Source: Persicaria tinctoria
Lineage: Eukaryota; Streptophyta; Magnoliopsida; Caryophyllales; Polygonaceae
Direction: 5' to 3'
Assembly: GCA_037127255.1 (NCBI GenBank)
Contig: JBANSL010000005.1
Coordinates: forward strand, 84,077,160-84,141,159
Length of the DNA stretch: 64,000 nucleotides
The notes beneath the pieces were generated by a model. It worked only from the letters and a program-made list of their open reading frames with translations, was not told where the DNA came from and did not search any database. Positions 55,258 through 64,000 of this stretch are shown piece by piece. A program made the translations under genes and the position numbers. How positions within the stretch are numbered: position 1 is the first letter of the stretch; each line of letters starts with the position of its first letter.

Positions 55258-55400
55258 TTATTTTTTTTTGGTGAAAAGGTCGGCTTAGGCCGTTATTTAT
55301 TCAAAGGTGAACTAGTTGTTGCAAGCTACAGCTGAATTGAAAAAATTAAGCATGACATCGGGTACAGAGTTGTATTCATTGAAGGAGTGCGAGAATCTTA
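55258..55400 (-). mobile_element. 5'-truncated retroposon tail (about 140 bp)
   Basis: An insert absent from gamma (about 50537) reads on the minus strand toward TTTTCACCAAAAAAAAAT, a poly-A-like tail, with GGCCTAAGCCGACC nearby. A clean target duplication is not visible, so boundaries are approximate. Confidence 0.45.
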
Positions 55401-55504
55401 TATTAAGTCACACACCAGAATCTTATGAATTTGGCAATATTGATGATGAAAACTATATTAAGTTATTAAGTAATATTATATGAATTTTTAATACTTAAAA
55501 CTAC

Positions 55505-55740
55505 AGGAGCCCTCCGAGGAGGGCAACCTTCCAAAAATAAGAGTATGCCACTTGGAAACAGCAAGCACACGGTATTCTTTAGTAAAAGGCGAAAGAATTG
55601 TTCGCTTTGTGCCTACTACATGGCTCCACAAATGTTGCAGTTCAGCTACTGATTGGAGTTATAAGATTCAGTATGGAAGGTACTCCCACACTTGTTCAAT
55701 GTGGGAATCCTTTGTACATCTGAGAATGGAGACTGCCCAT
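55505..55740. other. Conserved sub-block X (delta), unknown
   Basis: Third copy of the sub-block seen at 5311 and 20760. Here an 85-residue plus-strand frame (55552-55809) is open: RYSLVKGERIVRFVPTTWLH. I do not recognise it. Confidence 0.4.
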
Positions 55741-56478
55741 ATTGATACTAGCAAACTGCCAGCTGACATTTATACACACAACAAATACATATTCCATTCA
55801 ATTCATTAATCTTTCCTCACAATGATTGGATGTCGGTGTCAATTTTTTTGGATGCGTTACTAGTTGTTATTACAATAAGAACAAACAAATATATGGTTAT
55901 GAAAAGAAAGGCCAAGTTTTCTGAATTCGGATTTGAATAAATCTCCTGATGCCATTCTCTCTCTATCAAGATTCCAAAGATTATACATTCATCTCTTGAA
56001 ATGAATTCCAACTGCTATAAGAAGTTCCGATTTCATGGAATTATAAGCTAAGCTTCAGTCAAAAGACGAAGAGAATGAAATCTCTTATAAAATCTATCAA
56101 CTGATAAAAAGTACATAAAAGAGGGTAACGCAAACTTGCTTTCACAGCAAAATCACACAGGAGCGACGACCTTTCATCATTATAAACAACTTCCCTCATT
56201 CTCCTACTCCCAGCAACCACATTTCCATTTTCATCGATCGGTTTACATAAAGAAAAAAAGTGCATTCATCCTGATTTTTTTGGCATAAATGACTATGCAA
56301 ATAGAACTAGAAACGTCAATTAGATAAAATAAAAGAATGAAAGTGTTGATGAGAGAGCTCACACACACTCCCTATGGATATACTTTCTGTTTAGTTCCGA
56401 GCTTCAGTTTAAGCCGTGTTTTTAGGACAAATTCAGTGAGTCAGTATACTACCTCTTCAACTATTGAAACTAGTATTG

Positions 56479-56640
56479 TTGGGGTGCGCACACACAAAAA
56501 CCCAAAATAGCAAGCTACCTTTAATGAGTCTTTCCCCTCAAAAAATAAATTTAATATCGAAGCAAACCAATGGTCTGCATGCCAGATATTAAACTGATAA
56601 GAACAGATACTGCACTTGATCTTAGCCAAAAGGCCGAGAA
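56479..56640 (-). pseudogene. U2 snRNA type II, internally deleted and 5'-truncated (delta)
   Basis: The first five nucleotides are replaced (TTTTCTCGGCC follows foreign sequence). The branch-site pairing segment has a change (GTGCAGTATC for GTGTAGTATC), and about 33 bp of the 3' stem-loop region are missing. No promoter precedes it because the sequence joins a LINE remnant at 56641. Confidence 0.87.
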
Positions 56641-56770
56641 AATGGAGTGCTGTTTTATGGCATGGTACACAGTGTAGAAAATGGAGTTTCATTGTCTGGG
56701 TGGCTGCACTCGAGAAGCTGCAAACTGGGCGACGAATAAAGCATTGGAGCGAGCCTGCTACTGTGCTTTA
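56641..56770 (+). pseudogene. LINE zf-RVT remnant, uninterrupted copy
   Basis: Same segment as 7846-7910 joined to 8465-8524, with one GTGGCTGC and no hAT insert. It encodes AVLWHGTQCRKWSFIVWVAA and LEKLQTGRRIKHW. It ends at CTTTAACACTA. Confidence 0.7.
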
Positions 56771-57160
56771 ACACTATGCTAGATTTACACCCTGGGGACG
56801 GACATTGATTGGTTCGTCTCTTTGATTATATCCTAGCAACGGATTTCACGGGGGCCGTCTCTTGTGGATGGGCTGAGAGCAAGGCATCCATACCAAGGTT
56901 TCAAGTGACGGACATTCTATAAGTTCGTCTCTTAAATAAGTCTCAAGTGATGGGCATTAATAGGTCCGTCTCCTGAATACATCCTAGTGACGCTTGTTTA
57001 TTATTGTTCTAGAGGCCGAGCTTTTGGCGACGAGTAGTAAAAGGTCTGTCTCTTCAATTAATCATAGCGAAGGAATATAGCATGTCTCATGGCTTGAGTA
57101 GCTGTCATTTGTCGTTTTCTGACTCTCATTCAAGCGAGGGGTAAAGGTCTAAGTCCGTCT
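56767..57160. repeat. Degenerate GACGGA/GTCCGTCTC repeats, possibly CACTA transposon subterminal
   Basis: Several copies of a loose 40-bp pattern (GACGGACATT ... GTTCGTCTCTT, GATGGGCATT ... GTCCGTCTCCT) follow CACTATGCTAGATTT. CACTA transposons have CACTA ends and subterminal repeats of this kind, but no second end or transposase is seen. Confidence 0.35.
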
Positions 57161-59177
57161 CCTGAACTTCATTTACAACCACCACATTAAATGAAGCTAC
57201 TTACCTCGTTAAAGTGTTAAGGTTACAACAGTAGCCTTAAATGAATGCCGATGCATTCTTCTTCTTCATCTCTTCATTTTCCCATTATTTTCTCCATTTT
57301 TCATCTTTTTCATTTGAAAATTTCAAGTGATTTGGATAATATTTTTGGAGATTAGAAGACTGATTCGTGTGGAGTTGTGGCAAGGTATTGTTTTTTATAT
57401 ATATAATTTTATATTTCGTTGGATTTGTGAGAATCTTGTTGTGATCAATATGATTTGTTCATGAAACCATCGGGAATGCAACATGGATGTAATTCCTAGT
57501 TGTTTTCCATTTTGGGTGTTCGAAATCATAAGTGCTTGAAAGGTGATGCGAGGGACAAATGAGCTTTGACATGGCTACAAAAAGACTGTGAATTTTCTTT
57601 TCTAGGTATCACCACCCATTATAAATTAGTTGGTTCTCTTTAGAAATAATTAGCAGAGTCAACAAAAACAGCAACCATGGCATGGAAACAAGAACGAAGT
57701 ATCTCTAACCTTATAGAGATACTTCTTCTGTAGCATGATAGCAGTTCAACACATTATCAATATGAGTGAGGCTCGACACGAGAGTATGAGTGTGTCATTC
57801 CATTTCTTGTACCTTAATGCAACGATTCTCATTCATGGATCTCTTTTTTATTTCAAAGGACCAGCTAAGACAACTGTTGATGCTGTATTGTTCATATTTT
57901 CCATTCTATTCACTTATGCTCAGATTCTCCAAGACACGATATGGAAGAAAACACCTTTAACTATGAAGTTCTTTTTCTATTGCTAATACATTAGATTTCC
58001 ATAGCATAATTAACAACAGTCACTACCAATGGCATGTTATTTAGACCAATACAGCTAATATAGCTCCAAGTAATTGCATTTTTCTTATTTACATATGAGG
58101 TATTCTGTGTAACTGCAAGCTGTATTCAAGAATAATGAGTTTAAAGCTACATTGGACATAATTTACATACAATGGAACAAATTCTTCATCACTCCAAGTG
58201 TGGAGATCTCAACTTCTCCTCCTTGGCGCAGATCATTGCTTAATAGTGTGATTTTGTTCTCCGTTCTTTTCTCTCTATAATTCTGTTATTTTTAACTTTA
58301 TTAATTAGTTGAACGCACATGTCAAATCCAAATTTGAGGATAGGTGGGAAGTGACCACTTGAAACAATTATTGTAAGATAAAACATTAAAATCTACATCA
58401 ATTTATTTCATGTTTGCTTAATTACTCTATTTTAAGAACAACTAATTTGCTATTTGGATAAAGTTATGATATTGATTTAGTCATTGAGAATTACAATCAG
58501 AAATGGAAAAAACAAAATTTTCTAACCTGATTTAGTCGTTTAGTCTGTCTCATTCTTAGAAACATATGAGTTTGCATTATAATAAGATCCATCACACATA
58601 CCTCAACACAATTTAATGAATTTATGCAATACGTGTGAAAAACAAATTTATAAATCACATACCCTCGACAACAGAAATCGAGGAAATTTATGAAGTTCGG
58701 CTTAAGTCAATGAGGCTATTTCATAACCTCGCCAATATCCATCGAGCTCCCTCATTAACTTCACTCAATGGAGCCGAGGTTATTTATTTAGTTCGGATCT
58801 CAGAGCTTCGATAGATTTTTCAAACGACAACCAAGAAAAATAGTCGAAAGTCTTTCAATAATCATTCGAAGCTATTGACATACCAAAATAAGTATCGATC
58901 AATTCATTCAATTCCTAGATAAATTTACTAAAAGTTTGTTCACCCGATGAAGTATTTGGATGAAGGCACTTAGTTATGTTTTTTCAATTCGCTCTCAGAG
59001 AGTTTTGGGTATGTTTGTAATTGTTTGAAAAAAATAAAAAGGACGTGTGGTAATTTAGTTGAACCTATCTTGTCAATAGCCATTCGAACATCTTACCTCT
59101 AGCCTCACTTAAAAAAAAAAATCCTTATAATTAGGGTTTTATTATGCTTCAACTTTTGGTAAGCAGACTCTACTTTT
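57161..59177. other. Spacer and F-box copy 3 upstream region
   Basis: From about 57655 it matches the upstream region of copy 2 (from 50740). Relative to copy 2 there are extra segments at about 58172-58390 and 58928-59053. The second has a possible short direct repeat AATTTA at its edges. No gene is seen. Confidence 0.5.
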
Positions 59178-59213
59178 GTGTTTTGGTGCATTCTCGTATC
59201 CTCAAAATCAAGG

Positions 59214-60359
59214 ATGACCACCAATGAATTAAGTTTGAATCTCCCTCAAGACTTACTCAACCAGATTTTGGTCCTCCTCCCATTCGGCTCAATTCTTGAT
59301 TGCAAGCTGGTGTCAAAGGAATGGAAGAATCTCATCGACGATCCTGAGTTTTTCAAGCGTTACCGCGACACATCTCTTGCCTTGTTCTATTTCAAAAACA
59401 GCGTCTACTGCTTATTAGTAAGGGACAGCAATTTCATCAACGGCGATTCCAATCCCCCCTTCACGGTGAACCGAATTCCATTCGATCTGGAAGACGGCGA
59501 TGGCATCCGTCAATTTCTTTCGGAACCATCCAAGGGGATTGCCTGTGTCCTCACCAACAAACATCGCTTCCTTTGCTACAACTTGTTCACCGGAGCTTCC
59601 TACCCCACAACGGATTTTTCGCTGTTTAATTGTAAACACTCGGAGGATATTGAGTTGATCTGTTATGGCTTCGGTTACGATTGTTATGATGACGATTTTA
59701 AGATTATGTGGAAATACAAGCTTAAGAGAATGCTCGAAGTCGACGACGATGATGACGGTCTGTATTGGGTTTACAGCTTGAGAAATAAGGAATGGAAGTC
59801 CTTCAAAGGCTTCCCTTACGCTGCATATCAGTGGCCGAGTTTGCTATCAATATTCAACCAAAAAGCTTGCTCCTTTAATGGTGTCCTCCATTGGGTTTTC
59901 CCTAAGAGAGGTACGGGTACGACACCTGAAAAGTATGTGATCTTTACTTAAGATCTGCATACTTGTATGTTTGGAGAAATGCCGCTGCAAGTGCCGATTG
60001 ATTGTTGTAATCTTGAACATGTGCGTGTGCTACTATTTGAAGTAGGTGGACAGCTTTGTTGCAAACTCAAGTTGAATATTAATAACCACCTTACACCAAG
60101 TGTTTGGACGATGAGAGAGCACGGGGTTAGTGAGTCTTGGGAGATGTTGTTCATCATTAATGACATTTCATTGATACACTGGGTAGAGCCCGCAATGCTA
60201 TATGAATGCCGAGATGGAAGAAAAGTAGTCTTGCTTTTCTATCGCTGGAACGGATCATTGAATTGGTGCGATGTTAACAATGGAGAGTTGAAACACATAC
60301 AGAAGATTGCTTGGGAGAAGATCGATCAGGAGGATGCCAAAGGAGAAAATTACAGTTGA
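59214..60359 (+). pseudogene. F-box protein copy 3, nonsense and frameshift
   Basis: This copy aligns with copies 1 and 2 throughout. The F-box (NLPQDLLNQILVLLP, CKLVSKEWKNLI) is intact, but codon TAC of the TYDLHTCMFGE segment is TAA at 59949-59951, leaving about 246 residues. The frame resumes unchanged after the stop to about 60320, where a 4-bp insertion (GATC) alters the last residues. The truncated product would keep the F-box and lose the end of the substrate-binding region. Probably a recent pseudogene. Confidence 0.87.
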
Positions 60360-61000
60360 AACAATGGAGAGTTGAATTGGTGCGACGATGCTAGCTAATT
60401 GAGGCAGTGTCAGCATGTTTCAGGTTTATATATAGCTCTAGAAATTGTGCTTGGGAGCCACACAATGACCTCCCTTATGCTCTGTCTAGTTGAAAAGGTT
60501 GTAGGGGTCAGGTCATCAAGCTTGCTCCTTTAGGTAATTAATTAAAGTTAGGTAATGATGTTAGCAAGTATACGAAATTGTTACTGTCATGGGAGTTTTC
60601 TTGTTTTTGGTTCAGTATAAAGTTTACTAGATTGAAATTACATATACCCCAGCCACTTTAATCCCAACTACTCTTGGGATATGATTAAACTGATCAAGGC
60701 CAATAACAGACAGAATTGAGTTGAGAGAGTGAGGGCATAGGATTGAGTTGAAACAGGAACACAAAAGGCTTGTAATAATAGTTGAAAATCATCAGATCTA
60801 TAGTTTGCCAGGCTCTCAGCGCACGCGAATCGCCAAAATCAGCAACAAATAAACAAAAGTTTCAATCTTCAATGTTTGTTAAAAAAAAAGACATAAATTG
60901 CATTTCACCACTCATAACAAGAACGAGCAAACGAACACAGCCACTGGCGGATCTAGGGGTGGTCCATGATAAATTTCCGGAGTTTCCGAAGAGGTGAAGA
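60360..61000. other. F-box copy 3 3' flank
   Basis: Homologous to 11425-11990, ending in CACTGGCGGATCTAGGGGTGG, which resembles a hAT terminal repeat without a visible partner. Confidence 0.45.
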
Positions 61001-61176
61001 ATGGTAGGAAGGAAAAAGAGCTAGAAAGGAAGGATTTCAGAAAGAGAAAGAAGAAACCATGTTTTGGAACCCGATCCTATAAACTCCAGGTTTCGAAAAA
61101 CTGTTGAAATCAATGGGTGGTATGAACTTTAATTGCTTTTTTCATCCACAATAACCCCCTCTACGGGTAACAAACT

Positions 61177-61208
61177 ACAGCAGATGAGCATTATTGCTCA
61201 TCTGCTGT
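61177..61208. repeat. Perfect hairpin, 14-bp stem and 4-nt loop
   Basis: ACAGCAGATGAGCA, loop TTAT, TGCTCATCTGCTGT. Nothing identifies a gene it would serve. Confidence 0.7.
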
Positions 61209-62214
61209 GTCCTAACAACCTTGTATGGAGCTGGTGTAGAGCTACCTGTTTCAGTATGTTATTCATGCTTAATGAACTAGCTAAATGGTATGTAACTGAT
61301 CTTAATTGGTAGCACTGCCTTGAGTGTATGTAAAACAATTCTAAATTTCCACTGTAATATCTATTTCTTTGCACTAAAGAACATGGCTAAATGTGTTCAT
61401 GGGGCAAATCAAACTTGTATGTATTTTTGTATTTGTCAAGTGATTATGTGGAATGAAAATTATGTTGTGTATATGTGCTATTCCAAACCTACGTACTGTC
61501 AATACATATTGATGGATTATGTGTTCTATTATGAACTTTTTTGAGTACTATGGTTACTTGGAGTGTATTACAGTCTCACCTAAGGGTGCCAAACATAAAT
61601 TACAAACCCCCTTCATGGGAATTAAGAAGCTACAATGCAGTAGAAAATGGGAAGTATATGGCACCTCGAACATGAGTGGGGTTGAAACTAAATACAGTAT
61701 TGTGAAAATCCCAGAAGGGCCTATTTCCAAAAGGGTTAGAACAAATTCCCCGGACGGTTAAAAAAGTCCTGAACGGATCAACCTATATTCTGTAAGGGTC
61801 TGAATAAAGCTAATTCATGTCCTAAAATCCGCTAGGGCTTGAGTACACAATATTAGATTAGTAATAATCTCGGTAGTAGTAGTAGTAACAACTTGTGTGG
61901 TTTGCTTTGTCTTTGTACGGCTCTGTTTTGGTATGTCTTGCGATCTACGTCTTCGATGAGGTTCTGTCAGTCGGAGTCAGGACTGACAGAGATCGTGGTA
62001 GTGTGTACGGGGTGACTTCGCACACGGAAAGGTTCATGGGAGGTTCGTCTTTACTTCCCACAGGGACTCCTGTTGCTTCGCTAACCAGCGGTACTATCTC
62101 GCGATAGTGCTTGACTTCGTGCGTAGTCTATGTCCGCGTCTTGTTTTAGGTCCATTTAGATTCGTCTTTATTTGGTGTGTATTGCCTGTTTTATTGCACC
62201 TGCGATTGCTATGC
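61209..62214. other. Right-end spacer, no gene supported
   Basis: Short frames (61320-61544, 61519-61761, 61895-62107) show no recognisable domain. Confidence 0.4.
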
Positions 62215-63440
62215 CATCTGCGATTGCTACGGTAGAGTGGTTTCTTGTGGTGCGCATGTAGGGCTGGCGAAAATTTCCCACGAAAACCATTCCAACACGT
62301 GCCAACCTAACCAATTAAATTGGTAACCAATAATATTGGTAACCAATTTAATTGGTTCGGTATACCGAACCAATTGTTAGTAGTCGGTACGGTGATGGTA
62401 ATCGAAACGGAAAAGTTGGGATTACCATTACCAACCGATTTGCAATTGGTTGGTATGGTAATTACCAATCAACTACTACCAATATACATTTAGTTTTTTT
62501 TTAATTATATTTTAATTGTTTTAAGATTACATTAAGTTAGAGTATTTTTTTTGGGTTCTAACTCTAAGACTTGTTGTTTGTTATTGTTGTTTGATATTCA
62601 AGTTAATAAGTACTCCGTATTACATTTTTTTTTATTTGTTATTTTGTTTTTGATACTAGTATTACCTATTAACTTAATTTCTTTTTATATTTTTATAAAT
62701 TGTTTTTAATCAAGAGAGGAATACTATCTCGACTTCGGTTCAGACTAAAACTTAAATTTTATTCGGAAGCTAGTGGACATGTTATTTTGAATATTATCGA
62801 GAATAGTTAAGTCTTTATATTGCTTTTGTGCTTAATTGTATGAACAATTTAAGTATTTATGTTGTTGCTACTTATAAATTTTAAATTTTATTTAAGTTGT
62901 ATTGTCTTTGATGATTTGTATGTTTTTTTCATCAACACCCAAAACATGGTAAAATACCATTACCAACACGTACCAACCAACTTAACTGGTAACCAATTAA
63001 GTTGGTACATCCCCTTCGATGGTTGGTAATGGTTTGGATTTTAGGATTACCAATTATAATGGGTTGGTACGTGATAACGACAAAAACTAATTGGTATTAT
63101 ACCAATTCCACCCCTATGCGCATGTCCTTGGAAATGTTTCTCCTATCCAAGCTGAGTGTCACGGTCTTCATTTTGGTCTTCTGGAAGCGGTGAATAAAGG
63201 TTTTTCCCACCTCGTGGTGGAAGGAGACTATCTGGCCGTCATTAATGGCCTATGTGGGATCGGTACGTGACCATGGCTTATTGAAATGATGATCACCGAT
63301 GCTCTCGACCTCTGCAAAGCATTCGACGTTGTCTCCTTCTCCCACACTTTCCGGGAAGGCAACCAGGTTGCAGACAGGTTAGCGCACATCGGTTTATCCT
63401 CATCCTTCTCGTCTGCACATTGCCCTGACCGAGCTTGAGG
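62215..63440 (+). pseudogene. LINE RNase H remnant split by hAT element 3
   Basis: The frame DCYGRVVSCGAH (about 62223-62258) continues across the hAT element as VLGNVSPIQAEC, then FGLLEAVNKGFSHLVVEGDY, and REGNQVADRLAHIGLSSSFS near 63400. The EGD acidic residue is kept here, but a TGA interrupts the frame near 63267. It is related to 8905-9378. Confidence 0.7.
62259..63116. mobile_element. hAT-like element 3 (858 bp)
   Basis: It begins TAGGGCTGGCG and ends ATTCCACCCCTA, flanked by the 8-bp duplication TGCGCATG at 62251-62258 and 63117-63124. The duplication matches the RNase H frame it interrupts. The ends are rich in ACCAATT/AATTGGT motifs that form imperfect subterminal inverted repeats. 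No transposase is seen. The TIR differs from elements 1 and 2 (TAGGG rather than CAGNGGCGGA). Confidence 0.87.
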
Positions 63441-63655
63441 AAGTCGTCCGCAAGTATGCTATTTGGCAGTGGTTCGACCGAGGTTTTGACCACCCCAAAA
63501 TTTCACCTTGTATCAAAACAAAAATTCATCATAATTTTTTTTTTCAATGGAAAAAAGAGAAGAAAAAAATTGGGAATTAGCCAAAAATTCAACCTATTTT
63601 GCGATTTAGCCAAAATAGGCTACTATCCAACCTTTTAAAAAAATAATAAAATAAT

Positions 63656-63682
63656 AAAGTCGTTGTTTGAAACAACGACTTT
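63656..63682. repeat. Perfect palindrome, 13-bp arms
   Basis: AAAGTCGTTGTTT, G, AAACAACGACTTT. A degenerate relative (AGTCGCTGTTTAAAACACC) lies about 90 bp further on. Function unknown. Confidence 0.7.
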
Positions 63683-63829
63683 GTGTTTTTTCTCATTTTT
63701 TGATAAAATTTGTAATTAAAAAGAGAAAATGAGAATAAATAAATAAATATAGGTAGAGTCGCTGTTTAAAACACCCAACTCTAGTATTTATATAAAAAAA
63801 ATTGAAAGGGAGAGAGAATGAGAGAGAAA

Positions 63830-64000
63830 ATTAAAGGAGAGATAGTGATCAGAGAGATCGACAAAAATTGGATCGGACCGTAATCGGACCGGGACAAGAC
63901 CGGAAATTACGGTATTGGATCGGACCGGGAGTATTACGGTCTGGTCCATGGTCCAAGAAAAAATGAATTACGGGTTCCGGTTCAAACCCGGGACCAGACC
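63830..64000. repeat. GGACCGG-rich low-complexity sequence
   Basis: Repeated GGACCGG/GGTCCGG-like words interleaved with ATTACGG up to the window end. It may be the terminal part of an element cut off by the window. Confidence 0.4.

Larger units (their letters stand above)
53340..56640. repeat. Segmental block delta (partial)
   Basis: Partial copy of the second half of the block (compare 4590-6424). It includes sub-block X and U2 type II and is interrupted by a solo LTR at 53643-54642. The right edge is the abrupt U2/LINE junction at 56640. Confidence 0.65.

Noticed and set aside
57735..57986. 83-residue frame with hydrophobic stretches, upstream of F-box copy 3
   Set aside because: The copy-2 counterpart (50862-51068) is not conserved in length or frame, so it is probably chance.
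11940..61000. Complete hAT elements starting at CACTGGCG-ATC-AGGGGTGG (11955 and 60943)
   Set aside because: Only one end is seen in each case and there is no 8-bp duplication, so no element is called.

Overview
This is a window of plant nuclear DNA, most likely from a eudicot. The evidence is plant-type snRNA promoters (upstream sequence element RTCCCACATCG plus TATA), a plant initiator tRNA-Met, single-exon F-box genes with an F-box-associated domain, remnants of a plant class C endoglucanase (GH9C with CBM49), and typical plant transposons: a Tekay/Del-like Ty3-gypsy element, copia elements and solo LTRs, L1-type LINEs, hAT elements, a Stowaway MITE and a SINE. The species cannot be read from the sequence.

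The backbone is a decaying segmental array. One composite block recurs as alpha (about 1-6655), beta (about 15563-22245), gamma (about 45485-50750) and a partial delta (about 53340-56640). In order it carries tandem repeats, a minus-strand tRNA-iMet gene, a 5'-deleted U6 pseudogene, a minus-strand U2 snRNA (type I), a decayed endoglucanase 3' end (linker plus CBM49), conserved unidentified sequence, and a second minus-strand U2 (type II). Full-length U6 genes sit in related blocks just upstream of beta and gamma (13370-15560 and 43480-45480). Three F-box copies (about 10.3, 52.0 and 59.2 kb) lie between the blocks. Two are open and the third has a premature stop.

The spaces between and within blocks are filled by mobile DNA. 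6.8-9.6 kb holds LINE debris, a hAT element, and a 5'-truncated LINE that contains a SINE. 9.7-10.1 kb is a GATATC-rich patch carrying a U6 5' half. 22.85-26.12 kb is a broken copia element with a hAT element in its integrase. It is joined to a minus-strand LINE (26.12-43.02 kb), which is split between ORF1 and ORF2 by a complete 12-kb Ty3-gypsy element (28471-40456) with nearly identical LTRs and one open polyprotein. One LTR carries a Stowaway MITE. The right end (61-64 kb) holds another hAT element splitting an RNase H remnant.

The likely functional content is small: two F-box proteins, one or two U6 genes, two to four U2 genes, one or two tRNA-iMet genes, and the gypsy element. Because the blocks are paralogous, they give empty sites for several insertions, so target-site duplications and insertion order can be read directly from this window.
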